Program-made: the position numbers and the translations under genes
Part shown: positions 1 through 11,005 of the stretch, in pieces
Position numbering within the stretch: position 1 is the stretch's first letter
Layout of the letters: every line of letters begins with the position of its first letter
The notes under the pieces: generated by a model
What the model saw: only the letters and a program-made list of their open reading frames with translations
Told to the model about the DNA's origin: nothing
Database searches by the model: none
Assembly (NCBI GenBank): GCA_022702545.1
Contig: JAHRBC010000005.1
Coordinates: 2,170,001 to 2,234,000, forward strand
Reading direction: 5' to 3'
Length of the DNA stretch: 64,000 nucleotides
From: Phycomyces nitens
Taxonomy: Eukaryota; Mucoromycota; Mucoromycetes; Mucorales; Phycomycetaceae

Positions 1-816
1 TTGCTAGGGCTCACGTCGCAGTGGACCATTCCTTGAGCATGGATATAGGACAGGGCAGTTGCCATTTGATAGACAACCCGTCTAGCCTCTGTCAAACTCA
101 ATTTCACACTTGCAAGCGTGTGTTCATAAAACGGCATCGTCAGACTGATTATCTGGTCCGTCGTCACCACATTCATCACATGCATCAGCTACAACAACAA
201 CAAATGAGCCAAGGATGCGCGATTTCAAAGCGATTCCTATCATTGTTTTTTATTCCAAACTTGCATAATACTTTAAACTCTCTGGAGATCTCAGACCGAG
301 ATGCTCAACTGCTCGAAGTTCACGTTCGCAATGGCGACGTACAAGATGCCCATGGTATCGAGTATATGTCTTGACAGCCACTACTTGATCTTCCAACTGT
401 TCTTTCTTTAGTGTAGCAAATGAACCCATGCACCTCCAGCAGTCTCTGGCTCCAAGGATATAACCAAAAAGACACAAAAAACAAAAAAAAACAAAAAGAA
501 ATCAGACACTTGAAAAATATCCCTCTCGAAATGCTGTGTGACAATCTCACCAGTCACTTCTTACAGGTAAAGAAGTCAATTGACATCTTGACCTGTAATT
601 CACAAGAGACATCAGATTGCCCTCGGATAGTATGGTCCAGTTCTCTACCCTTGGGTCCTCACCAGCCATCAATCTGCCGTCAACAAACAATTGAAAGCAA
701 TTTATAGAAACATTATTATTATGGAATGCGGCAATTGATTGATTGTTTGGTTCCACACCTTGTCTTTCCAATAATTTTAGCACAAGAATGTAGAGTCTCA
801 GCCAAAAGGTGTGCAT
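1..816 (-). CDS. Protein kinase, partial (C-terminal part beyond window edge)
   Basis: The minus strand encodes pieces of a eukaryotic protein kinase catalytic domain. A VAVKTYT motif near 370-390 carries the ATP-binding lysine. It is followed by an ERELRAVEHL helix (about 300-340, probably the C-helix). After an intron, the catalytic loop YIHAQGMVHCDVSPSN lies at about 1-60; it has HCD in place of the usual HRD. The DFG and activation segments lie beyond the window. An upstream exon (about 575-816) may supply the N-terminus; joining at a GTCAAG donor keeps the kinase frame open, but this junction and the start at 816 are uncertain. The kinase identity is seen directly, the subfamily is not recognised, and the usual glycine-rich loop is poorly matched. 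Confidence 0.62.
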
Positions 817-1018
817 TGGAAATAGGATTCCTTTTAGACCGGGCCCATTGCCACCCAAAGAGTTGTTGTGATCAAGACGGTCAATGTAATTATTGAAGCC
901 ATAATGTTTGTTTTATATTTAATCTCTGGCCAGACCACAATCGTCTTTAAAAGAGTATTTAAGCCTTTTTACGATTAAGCAATCGTACAGATCAACTCAT
1001 CTTTTTTTCACCCCCCTT

Positions 1019-2240
1019 ATGCGACCCAACTTTGGCTATCTATCCTCTGCCTCTCCCTCGGGACTGGCTGTCTTGGCAGTAAATTTGCTCTTACTGCTCT
1101 CAAATGTTTCGCTAGTAGACAGTCAGGGTGAATCTCTAGACATAAAAGTCCCTCGCAACTCTCAATGGCTTTCGGCCGTCAACCTGGCCCAGGTTCCAAA
1201 CATGCCCGTACGTCCCGTTGGGTCCGGTACATGCGAAGACTCTCTTTGCGATGGGACTGACAATGACCGTTGTTTCGAGAGCTGTGGCAATGTTGCTTCC
1301 CCCGAGGATCTCTATGGCTGTCCCAGTGCTCACCACTGGGCATTGACATTTGACGATGGCCCTAGCAACTACACCTCGACTCTCTTGGACATTCTCGATG
1401 AATACCACATCAAGGCCACCTTTTGTGTCATGGGCTCCAATGTTAAAAAGTATCCCGAGGTGCTCCAACGGATCTATGATTCTGGCCACCAGATTGCCTC
1501 TCACACGTACTCTCATCCTCACCTCATGAGTCTTACCAACGAAGAGATCATTTATGAAATCAAGGCAACCGAAGAAGCAATCGAGGAAGCAATTGGCATC
1601 AGACCCAGGTATCTTCGCCCACCATATGGTGAAGCCGATGACCGGGTCAAATCTCTGTTGCGTACCATGGGCTACCGTGTCCTGATGTGGAATGTCGATC
1701 CTACTGATTATGATGTATACATGTTACCTGACGTGTCCAACAAGATCCAAGGCGCGTTTCGTATGGCTGCAGTTGGACAGGATACTGGGCTTAATGCCAA
1801 TGAAGATCCTGGATTCATTAGTCTCCAGCACGGTAAGTTTGTCTTCTTAGTTCATAACATGTATCTCATCAATATACTGACCTGGTTCTCTTGCTGTAGA
1901 TCTCTACCAGCAGTCCATTGACCAGGTCCCTGATATTATCCAAAGTCTTCTCTCAAAGGGCTTTATCTTTACCACGGCTGCAGAGTGTGTTGGAGACACC
2001 AAGCCCCATGACATTCTTGGTGGCGACGATGCAGTAGCAGCACAGGCCGTGATTGTAGGAAAAATTGCGGCTGTCAGTGGCAATGTCACTTCTCCCAATG
2101 CAACCAGCTCTTCAATTGCTGATACAAAGTTTGTGGCCTCGGCTACTCTGACCAGTGTTTCCAACAGTGCCTCTAATTACTCTCGATCTCTATGGGTTCT
2201 TGGCTGGACAATGGCCATTTCTGCCTTTTTGGTGTCCTAG
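1019..2240 (+). CDS. Chitin deacetylase, GPI-type polysaccharide deacetylase
   Basis: CDS join(1019..1832,1900..2240), 384 aa, one 67-nt intron (gtaagt...tag). Residues 15-36 form a hydrophobic signal peptide. The NodB deacetylase domain (about 105-300) shows the five family motifs: TFDDGPS (110-116, catalytic and metal Asp), SHTYSHPHL (161-169, metal His pair), LRPPYGEADD (199-208), WNVDPTDYD (225-232), and LQHDLYQQSID across the splice junction. The C-terminus is Ser/Thr/Asn-rich and ends in a hydrophobic segment, typical of GPI-anchored fungal enzymes. By family knowledge it removes acetyl groups from cell-wall chitin to give chitosan, the main wall polymer in Mucorales. A Cys-rich stretch (72-101) precedes the domain. 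The start ATG follows a pyrimidine-rich leader. Confidence 0.95.
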
Positions 2241-3528
2241 ACTTGGTGTCCAGGCAAAAGACAGAACAGAAAGTGCCGGCGCTTTTCCTTCTCAATCACT
2301 CTATTGTTGTTGTTGTTAATAGTGCTTACATACCTTTATATTTTTTATATCAATTGAATACTTTTTTTTCCCATATAGTACCCAACATTTTTGTTTTCTT
2401 GCTAATAAAATCACCCCACTTGATTCAATTATATGCTTTTTTTGGGGGGGTATAATCTATAATAATCTGGTTTTGGATTGATCATGGACAGATTGTGGGA
2501 TAGAGGTATTGGGGATATTATTATTATTATTGTTTTTTGTTGTTGTTGGAAAACTAGCCAAAGACACTTATTAAACCGCGTATTATTATTTTTATTTCGT
2601 CGCAACAAGTCTGTTCTGTTGATTTGATTAATTGATATTCTAAAAATATACCGGGCAAACTGATGAGCATCCCAAAGTTACTTTGATAGACAGCCTTTTT
2701 GTTTTTAATATATATATATATATATAATATACTAGTCCAGATCAATATGGCTTGACCAACAATGATCTCTGCAAACAAACCAGTGGATAGTAAGGAGCCC
2801 CAATTTGATTGACTTTCCTTTGACACGGGCTCAATTTAAAGATAAACCAGACAGACATTTCCCAAGACGCGACAGATGGTCCAATCTGTGCTTGATATTG
2901 CCATGTAAAATTGTCTTTTACCCTCACAGCATTTTGCCATTAGTAAATTAGATGATAATAATGATAATAATAATAAAAAATCCCCAAACCCGCGCCTATT
3001 TTATTTATTAAAAAAAAAAGAATGTTTGTGTCTCTTGGATATGCGCTATATGATATATATGATATTTATTATATATTAAAATAATTGACTATTGAAACAC
3101 TCTTGTACAACCTCGTCAATGGCTCCAATATTATTATTATTATTATTTAACAATAGCTATAGCTACACTATAGACTTGATATATTGGCTATATAAACCAT
3201 TCCGGTTGCTGCTTCTGGCCACCATATCTATAGGCACAATCTTCAAATGGGGTGTGGGGTGTGGGGGTTTGGGATTCTAATGGCCAAGAAATCGATTCTA
3301 TATTACATCAATAAAAAAAGGCTATTCGCTGGCAGTATAGTGCAAGATGGCCAATTTAATTGAAGCACAGTAGTGTACTGTGTTTTCGGTTTTCTTTAAT
3401 ATGTGTGTAGGTAAAATTTGGCTACGTCAAAATGATGAATGCAATTATGCAAACCAATTTGATATTTATATATAAATATATATAAAAATATAAATAATAG
3501 AAAATAAATTCCTTGAGAATCAATAATC
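2241..3528. other. AT-rich intergenic region
   Basis: No convincing gene is present. It holds short ATT and TA microsatellites (about 2521-2535, 2709-2728, 2951-2975, 3131-3150), homopolymer A/T runs, and an AATAAA-like signal near 2404 that could serve the upstream deacetylase. Small ORFs here are low complexity. Confidence 0.6.
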
Positions 3529-4170
3529 ATGAGCGACGTAAAGATCCACATATTCACAGACAACTCCCCCGTAGCTGACCGCTATGCAGTCCTATTGTTC
3601 AATGGCCTCAAATCTACAGTAGCACCACCTGTCGTAAAGGTCCATAATCTAGCCTGCTCTCCTACAGGTAAGGTGGCCAAACACCATGTGCATCTGGCTG
3701 ATTTCTGTACTAGTGGCCAGCAAGACAGATTTTGAGCACAAAGATGCCTTGAATTTCAATACAGATGCCCTAGATGCAGACATTTACTTGTTCCCAACCA
3801 CGTATGTACAACAAGACATTGACTATTTTATGCTCATGATGAGTGTGTCTATAGAGGTGTATTGTCTCTGTTTGAGAAGCACTTTTTCAGCGACGAATCG
3901 CCCAGCCATGAGAAACCACTCGAGGGAAAGAAGTTTGGTCTACTCTTGACCGACAAGTCCACATTTGATGGACCAGAGCCCTCTGAGGTCCATCCTCTTG
4001 ACGCAAGGTAAGAATCCATTGGCCTTTTGACTCGTAATAACCGTTCCAATAGATTGATTGACAAGCTGACTGGCCATGGACTGAGCAAGCCTGCGCTCGT
4101 CAAAGTCGACTCATCCATCGAGAGTGCCATTGAAGATGCCGGCCAAGAGTTTCTGGTTGCTCTCTTGTAA
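3529..4170 (+). CDS. Small hypothetical protein, possible flavodoxin-like fold
   Basis: Built as join(3529..3667,3714..3801,3855..4007,4053..4170), 165 aa, three introns of 46, 53 and 45 nt with clear GT...TAG borders; the frame closes exactly. The protein opens with a beta-strand-like KIHIFTDNSPVADRYAVLL. A central LDADIYLFPTTGVLSLFEKHF segment resembles the second half of NAD(P)H:quinone-type flavodoxin folds (compare DAD...FGFPTR in WrbA). No signal peptide or membrane segment is seen. The fold suggestion is inference from segment pattern only. The gene lies about 1.3 kb past the chitin deacetylase and just before a bHLH gene, in the same direction. Confidence 0.6.
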
Positions 4171-4206
4171 ACAGTTTATTACATCTATAATAGCAAATAA
4201 ATAAAT

Positions 4207-4252
<46 letters not shown>

Positions 4253-4516
4253 TTTTTTTTTCCAATCTTTTACATTCCCCACACTTCAAGGTGACAAAAG
4301 AAGCATGTTCATTGGTTATGTATTGTCCAATCATATGAATAAAGCTTGTAAGCAACTATTTTCCTCCCCTTCTTATTTAGTAAGCGACTTTTTTTTTTGC
4401 CCTTGTTCAAATAAAATAAAGCAAGCCAAAAACGCACTTGTAAGACCGAAAAGAAGTATTGAAATCAAAGTCATCCAGACCAGACCACCTTCGAACGTCT
4501 TGTTGAAAAAAAAAAT
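4171..4516. repeat. Intergenic spacer with (ATA)n microsatellite
   Basis: The spacer between the small hypothetical gene and the bHLH gene contains a run of about 15 ATA/AAT units at 4207-4251 followed by a T9 run. No gene is seen. The read-through tyrosine-rich frame on the minus strand is an artefact of the repeat. Confidence 0.8.
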
Positions 4517-5282
4517 ATGTCCAATGCAACTGACATTGCCGATCAAAGTACACACGGACATTGTATATAATCTGTACAAGCTAACAAAAAAAGATTATTT
4601 CTAGGCAGGCCATCCTGTTCGCCATCCAATCAGGCCAGCAACAGTTCAACCGAGCAATCTCCAGTGATGAATGGCCACAAACGGGTGTGCGAAACGGATG
4701 CTGACGAAAGTGAATCTCAATTGGACAAATCTGGACGAGAACGCAAATGTCGAAAGGCAGCTCATGAATTACTGACGGATGCTGAGAAAAAGGCAAATCA
4801 TATTGCATCTGAGCAAAAGAGAAGACAGAATATCAGACTTGGATTTGACCAGTTGATTGAGATTGTTCCTTCACTTCATAATGGCAATCGCAGTGAGGCG
4901 CTTATTTTACAGAAATGTAAGTCTTGATCACAGAAAAAATTGGAACAAAAAGCGCAAGAAATAACTGATTGATTGATTGGATTAATTAATTAATTGATTA
5001 ATTAATTGACTAGCTGTTGATCACATCAAGCAGCTCATATCTGTAAAGAACGACCTTAAAGATCAAATCCGTGATCTTCAGAATATTCTGGGAGAAGCGT
5101 AAGTTGAATATATATATATATATTTGTTCAAACCAGTGATTTGTCTTTGAGACTAATGATCAATATTGTAGGAACTATGAGGAAGATGTAAGTGATGACT
5201 AGGTGTAATTAATTATTCACTCTCTTAACCCTGCTGCTTTCGATAGTCTTCTGAAGATGAACTGTCTTATAATTCCTACTAA
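4517..5282 (+). CDS. bHLH transcription factor, Ino4/Mlx-like
   Basis: Built as join(4517..4547,4605..4916,5014..5098,5172..5187,5247..5282), 159 aa, four short introns; the sum is 480 nt. The basic region plus helix 1 reads ANHIASEQKRRQNIRLGFDQL, with the E-box-contacting His-Glu-Arg pattern. The loop ends in ILQK, followed by helix 2 SVDHIKQLISV and a short coiled coil (KNDLKDQIRDLQNIL). The N-terminus is Ser/Asp-rich and the C-terminus acidic (EEDSSEDELS). The pattern fits the Ino4/Mlx subgroup of E-box binding dimerising factors. A targeted gene (phospholipid or other) cannot be read from sequence. The first exon has only 10 codons, so the start is inferred from splice continuity; an alternative start is the internal Met at 4664. 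Confidence 0.85.
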
Positions 5283-6064
5283 TTTATACTCTTTTATATT
5301 TATTTATTTTTCATATATATATATATCTACATATATATATATATTACATAAATCGCTCGAGAGTTTATTATAGTGAAAGAATAGTGTAAACATGATCCTA
5401 AACTGGGAATCCCATAGTAGCACAAAAGATCCTTTATATAAAATTACTCCATAAAAGGATCATTTATCTAGTGCTGCCAAAAAGGGTTAGACCAAAAAAC
5501 AAGGTAGGCCAGCACATCTTTTTATTGAGGGTTTAAATGGATTGGACATTTTTGATATCAAATCATTAGTTGAGCAAATAAATGGCATATATCGAGTCGA
5601 TAATCATTTAGTCTACAAGAAATACAGCCTGGCAATCAAGCAGGCCAGAAATCCAAGCCATGGAAAAATATTAGAGGGCTAATTTGAAATTGTGAATCCA
5701 AACATGTAAAAATTAATCTCCACTATAATAATAATAATAATAATAATTCCTAGGATTGAGAATCTGTATCATTTAGGAGGAGGAGGAGTGGTGGTGGTGA
5801 TCAGACTCGAGACTGATATGCAAAAATGATTGAAATGAGTGTGTGAATATATATATATAAGCACTTTATTGATTGGGAAATTGTACATAATATAATAATC
5901 ATGTATAAAGATGAAAATTGATGATTGATTGTGAATGATGAAGATGTGCAAATAGAAATAACATGTAAAATATTATGGGTCGATCAATGGAATACAGGGA
6001 AAGTACTTGTTCTCATAAACCCACCCAACACGTGTATTAAAAGGAATCAAGGTCAAGTAAGGAA
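5283..6064. other. Intergenic region with a coding-like remnant
   Basis: AT-rich spacer. Positions about 5489-5682 read open on the plus strand in one frame with non-repetitive, protein-like composition (it contains LNGLDIFDIKSLVEQING) but have an in-frame stop just upstream and no start. This is compatible with a decayed gene or retroelement fragment of unknown origin. TA and ATA microsatellites flank it (about 5308-5343, 5725-5747). Confidence 0.4.
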
Positions 6065-7411
6065 TCATCCAGAGGCTTTGAGCTTGTGGAACAGTCTGTT
6101 CTGGGCTCTTATGTAGCTAGAAAACGTGCTGCCGTGTGTACCAAAGAAAATAGAGCCAAAAGAAGCTACGGAAGCATCGACGAGAGGCAGCAGCAATTTA
6201 CCTTTGCCCTCATAGACACCTGGGCCCATGGTTTCCAGGGTCGAATTCGATACATTCTCAATCACATCAGGGAAATCACCAAGACAAAACATGCATACAA
6301 ATTCATCGTACAGTTCCTTGAACCGGTCACGAGGCTTCTTGGCATCCGTGGCCATGTAAATCAAGCGCAGGCGAGGATGGACCGAATTGCCGTCTTGGAT
6401 CTTCTTGCATTCATCGAGTCGATCGGTTCCTTTGTTCTTAATCTTTGATATGCGACTAATATCTGCCTTGTCTTCTTTGTCCTGACTTGGTTTAATGGAG
6501 CCCTCTAGGGAAACCCGGACGGCATCCATGGTATCATTGATCGACTTCTTGAACGCGCCATCGCCCTGGCGAACATGGGCACTGGCAAAATTGTCTGGGC
6601 CACCCAACCGTTGGACTAGTACATCTGCATTTTTTAGCACGTCTGGGTGCGAGAAGACTAGCTTGTTTCTAATCGCACGCCGAAACACAATGTTTTCACT
6701 CTTGGTCAACAACAGTCTGTTGGCACCAAACATTGAATTGAAGATAAGGAACTTTTCTTCACGGAGGACAAGATCAGCGATGTTGATATAGCTGTCGTAG
6801 GAGCTTGGAGCATCATCTCTTTTCCCCAGTCCAATCGTGTCATGGAACTGATAGGAATATCTAACCCTGTCGGTGTATTCGACCGCTAGGCTCTTGTTGC
6901 GCTCATCATTCGGAACCCCCCAATACTTTTGAAAGTAATCTCGGCCGAGAGATTCGCGCTGATAGGTCTTTATGCCAAGATTGTGTATCTCTGATAGGTC
7001 AATAACATCCTCCACTTGTACTGGAATATACTTTTTGTAATCCCAACATTCGACTGATTCTGGGGCATGGGCAAGTAGTCGAGGGAGACAGATCTCTAGG
7101 CGATCGGCGAGTAAGGGTGAGAATCGCCAGTAGGTTCCACTACCGAGATTGAGTTCGGGCATAATTAGCGTACGATTGATGAGGCTGGCTAGAACGAGTG
7201 CGTTTGATAGGGACGATAGCTGGTTATGGAGACCCGAGTGAGGTAAGAACGATATGTATTTCTCATCAGAATCGTACTGGGGAGAATAGTGGTCAGAGAG
7301 GATATCGATAGACGACTGCTGGGAGATGTATGTTAGGCTGACCAGGCCACATACAAAGATGATCGACACCCCGACAGCCCAGATCTTGACGGTACGGGTT
7401 GGGTGGTACAT
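6065..7411 (-). CDS. GDP-fucose protein O-fucosyltransferase-like type II membrane protein
   Basis: A single-exon frame; the ATG at 7411 gives 448 aa and starts a short cytosolic tail (MYHPTRTVK) before one transmembrane segment (about residues 10-30), the layout of a Golgi type II glycosyltransferase. An upstream in-frame Met (7498) would add a second hydrophobic stretch and is less likely. The lumenal domain shows SGLHNQLSSLSNAL near its start (nucleotide-sugar loop of the O-FucT superfamily), a central HVRQGDGAF motif, and a C-terminal FFGTHGSTFSSYIRAQNR segment typical of PF10250-type enzymes. N-glycosylation sequons are present. The acceptor substrate is unknown. The 3' end faces the bHLH gene. 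Confidence 0.82.
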   Translation of the reverse strand: MYHPTRTVKIWAVGVSIIFVCGLVSLTYISQQSSIDILSDHYSPQYDSDEKYISFLPHSGLHNQLSSLSNALVLASLINRTLIMPELNLGSGTYWRFSPLLADRLEICLPRLLAHAPESVECWDYKKYIPVQVEDVIDLSEIHNLGIKTYQRESLGRDYFQKYWGVPNDERNKSLAVEYTDRVRYSYQFHDTIGLGKRDDAPSSYDSYINIADLVLREEKFLIFNSMFGANRLLLTKSENIVFRRAIRNKLVFSHPDVLKNADVLVQRLGGPDNFASAHVRQGDGAFKKSINDTMDAVRVSLEGSIKPSQDKEDKADISRISKIKNKGTDRLDECKKIQDGNSVHPRLRLIYMATDAKKPRDRFKELYDEFVCMFCLGDFPDVIENVSNSTLETMGPGVYEGKGKLLLPLVDASVASFGSIFFGTHGSTFSSYIRAQNRLFHKLKASG

Positions 7412-7944
7412 GTAAAGACCAGAGAAGAGGAAGAAGGGCAATAAAATAAGATGGCAGGCTAGTTTTATTATTATGAAGATGTATAAAATATCTGACATTT
7501 TTATATATATTATAATGTCTATATTTACATTCATATACAAATACACCTTTTGCCAAAAACAAGTGTTGCACAAAAAAACAAGTGTTGCACCATTATTCCA
7601 ACAAAGAGTGCGCCATAAAGATGAAGGGCTAATTGATGATACTTCTTTTACTTTTCTTAAAAAAAATAATAGCCGAATAATAACGAAATGACTTTGGCTT
7701 TTTATTTATTTATTTTGAAGATTGGATTCAACAACGTAGCAAATGGTTTCGTGTATTGTAAATCTTGAAATCGACACACCCGGTGGAAAATGAATCAGAA
7801 TATGGTAATTTTACGAATTATGAGTAGGTGATTGGATAATATTTTATACTCAGACAATTTTTCAAAGTTTGTCGGTTATTCAAATGGTCGGGGGATACAA
7901 TATTCCTAAAATGAATGGAATATTATACACAAAAAGTATAAATA
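7412..7944. other. AT-rich intergenic DNA
   Basis: Upstream region of the fucosyltransferase-like gene. No further gene is seen; there is a short direct repeat of an ACAAGTGTTGCAC motif at about 7559-7590. Confidence 0.5.
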
Positions 7945-8264
7945 GAGACATTTGGGGATTCTTTTTAATAGCCATAAAAGTAAGTCTTTAACAAGTGTTA
8001 CACAGGATTATTAAAAATTTGGCCTGTTTTTTTTTATAATAATTTTTAAAAATCTTTTTTTTTTTACAAACTTGCTTTTAAAATAAACCAATCAATTGTA
8101 CTTTTTATCTGTACTTTTATAGGACCGCATATACTATTTATTTACCGATTATATATCATTGGTCATATAGTAAAGTTAAAAAGACAAATTAAAGCCCAAT
8201 ATTTTGGAAAATATATTTTATCCTAAAATAGAGTATTAAAAAATCTGAATCCCCCAAATGTCCC
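7945..8264. mobile_element. MITE, Tc1/mariner-type (320 bp)
   Basis: Left end GAGACATTTGGGGATTC and right end, on the other strand, GGGACATTTGGGGGATTC, each followed inward by an AT-rich TTTTTAATA block. Both ends abut TA dinucleotides (7943-7944 and 8265-8266), the target duplication of Tc1/mariner elements. There is no coding capacity. The same terminus occurs at 11901-11913 and, diverged, at 11334 and 53690. Confidence 0.72.
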
Positions 8265-8546
8265 TAATAATAACGTATTTTCTGTATATATGGAAGCTAT
8301 TTGTGGAAGTTTTTATGATATTATGAGTGATATTATGCAGTAGCTTGATAAAAAGACTATTTAATAAACCTCTACATATACAAAAAGCATGTTTTTAAAA
8401 TAAATGTGTAATTTGAGTTTGGTACAAAACGACAATTGAATTGAACAAAAACGAAAATTGGACCAATAAAAAAGCGAAAATTGGAATTTTATAAAAGCGA
8501 AATACAATTTTAATTGGCGCAAATTGGTACCGGAGCCATTGTAAAC

Positions 8547-8959
8547 TACTGGTTTTTTACTTAGAATTGTCGCACTTGAGAAAATTAATTGTCGCAATTG
8601 AGGAGCTTTATTGTCGCACCTGAGAATCTTTATTGACGCACTTGCCAATAACTAGTAGCGGTGGAGAAAATAAGGATATAAAAAATCAACCTATTCAGAA
8701 AGCTCATGCTACCTTTGAGTCCTACATATTTCTTGCTTTTGTTCCTTGCTCTTCTAAAAGATGGCATTAGTACTGTTAATTGAAAAGAAGATTTATTTTG
8801 TTATAATTTATATTATTTGATTTTTTTTTTAAAAAAAATGACCACAGCTAATAACTATTGGCAAGTGCGTCAATAAAGATTCTCAGGTGCGACAATAAAG
8901 CTCCTCAATTGCGACAATTAATTTTCTCAAGTGCGACAATTCTAAGTAAAAAACCAGTA
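8547..8959. repeat. Perfect 104-bp inverted repeat with internal subrepeats (foldback element)
   Basis: Arms 8547-8650 and 8856-8959 are reverse complements with no mismatch that I can find, separated by 205 bp; weaker symmetry continues about 15 bp inward. Each arm holds four spaced copies of a TTGTCGCA-nn-TGAG/TTGACGCA-type motif about 23-24 bp apart, like subterminal transposase-binding repeats. No clear target duplication is seen. The right arm contains the last codons and stop of the gene at 8942-11005. No protein is encoded inside. Confidence 0.85.
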
Positions 8960-11005
8960 AAAAAGGGTGGAAACTGGGTCCAGGTTAAATATGCCTTCAC
9001 AGTCAGGGTCATATTTGGGCTCAATTGGCTGTGGTGTCAGTAATGATGGCAGAAGGGTGGGATCCGAGTCTGCGTCTTCATCTTGCAACATCAAAAAATT
9101 CGTGTCACTCGAATCTTTTAATTTGCTGATTGCAGCTCTTGATCTTTCCATCATTCCCTATATAAATTTATTTTTACTAGTCAGTCCATGCGTTTTTTTC
9201 TTATTGTGTTTACCTTGACCTGCCAAAAGAACTTTATTAACCCGATTGCTTCCCGTTTGTCATTTCTATTTGTGGTGATAGAGACCTTGTCCATCCTTTC
9301 AAAGGTCAATACTGACCCATGATGACAAGGTCTCATCACCCAAAATCGAACATTGTTGTCTACTAAAAAATCATACATGTTGAGTAGCCAATAATGTAAA
9401 AGATAATAAAGTAGTTTACCTTTGCCACTTGCATGCAGAAACAATACACAAAGGTCGCTCACAAGGTCTTTGTCGGCGTACGGGTACTTTGTCAGTATCG
9501 CAAGGAGCATTGCGTAGCAGCCGTATGCTCCCTTGATATGATCGTACGTATGTCGCCGTCTATCTTTCGTACCAAGAGGACCCGAGGCTTCAAACAGTAG
9601 GATTTCGAGACCGGTGTCCTCCAGGAACACCGTCCTATCAGCAGAGTATCCTGGTAGCGATGAAGGCAAGGACTTTATCGCTACCAATGGGGTCTCACCG
9701 ACCTTGGAACTACACCGCATCCCACCAAGAGTATCGCAAGCAATGTCGATCAAAGGCCATAAGCCATAATGGCAGTAAGCTACTTCAGAATCACCTAGCC
9801 TTGATTCATTGTGGATCGAGTGGACATTTTGCGACCTACATAAAAATAATAAACCAATTTGAGCTTTTTTATATATATTTTATATTTATTTTTTGACTAC
9901 TTACAAGTTAAGAATAGTCCACATAATAAACTGAGTTTCATCAGCCATCCCAATCCCATTGACTTCAGTTTCTGAAAATATGCGTGGAGCCAAAGCATGT
10001 GTTCCCTATTGAAAATGGATAAAAAAAAAGGAAGATTGAGTTTTAAAAGACCGTTATCTTGTATTCAGTTTCGTTGAGAGTACTTGCATATAGTTCAGAA
10101 AACAACGTCGATCGCAAGTAGTTGGAAAACTTAGATATTGGGAAGACTGACGGTTTGTCTTCAAGGGCAATACTGTCATAGACCGATGATGGCACGTCGG
10201 GTTGTCTTCCAAGATGTTTTCCTACTTGTATTATCCCATGGCTTTCCAACCTATTATATTATATATAATAATAATAATAATAAATAAACATTGTTTTAAG
10301 AGTACCTCTATTGTAATTGCTCCTTACCGGTATTGATGGAATTTGCTGAAGTCGCTTCCATTCAAAAAACGAGCCAGCGTCTCAACCATATTTGTATCAG
10401 TCACAGATTCATCCTATTCCAATAAAAAAGAGTGTAGTGAGCGTGACATGTATGAAACAAAAGTTCTATATAATATTTCAACCTACAGCTGATGCACTTG
10501 AGCCTTCTTCCATAACATGGGATCTTTTCCTTTGATGAGCATCTATTAAAAAAATGAAGAGAAAAGAAAAAAGTTAGCCTATATGACTCCAAGAATATGT
10601 CACATACCTTCATTAGCTTCTGGTGCATGCCTCTTTTGTTGGTGGCGGGAGAATTGTGGTGTTGATGTCTTATTCGCCACAAGCTACAAAAGAAAACGCC
10701 ATCCCCAACAAAATAATTCATTAGTGTATTTTTTCGCGTCATCTTTTCTTTTGCAACAATTTTACCTCTTTTTTGATATTTTCTATATATTTTTTAACAT
10801 ATTTTGGGACTTTCTTGTCATCTTCCATAATTGAAAGGCAGTGTTTGTAATTGGTAACCAATTGTGCTTTCTTGGGAGAGTTCCGGCCGCCTGAAAAATG
10901 AAGTTCGAAGCTTGTGTAATCCCAATTCTTCACAGGGTTTTTGACAAAATATAAGAGGAATTTGTCTTTGCCCTTGCACGAATAGTAGTAATTTTCAGGT
11001 TCCAT
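8942..11005 (-). CDS. Uncharacterised nine-exon protein, possibly a lineage-expanded fungal family
   Basis: Complement of nine exons: 10766-11005, 10608-10683, 10487-10542, 10328-10413, 10052-10250, 9905-10005, 9420-9835, 9214-9362, 8942-9157 (1,539 nt, 512 aa). Introns are 44-104 nt; one donor is a weak gtcttt (10051). The N-terminal 80 residues are lysine-rich. The best-ordered block (exon 7) reads LEILLFEASGPLG...YDHIKGAYGCYAMLLAIL, then FLHASGK and RFWVMRPC. The E-x-SG/D-H-x-KG spacing recalls a PD-(D/E)XK-like core, but that is inference. I recall multi-copy mucoralean proteins of this style with no assigned function. The last codons (YWFFT-stop) come from the right arm of the inverted repeat, so the native C-terminus may have been replaced. 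Confidence 0.72.

Noticed and set aside
4100..4282. Tyrosine-repeat ORF on the minus strand
   Set aside because: Direct translation of the (ATA)n microsatellite, overlapping a real exon.
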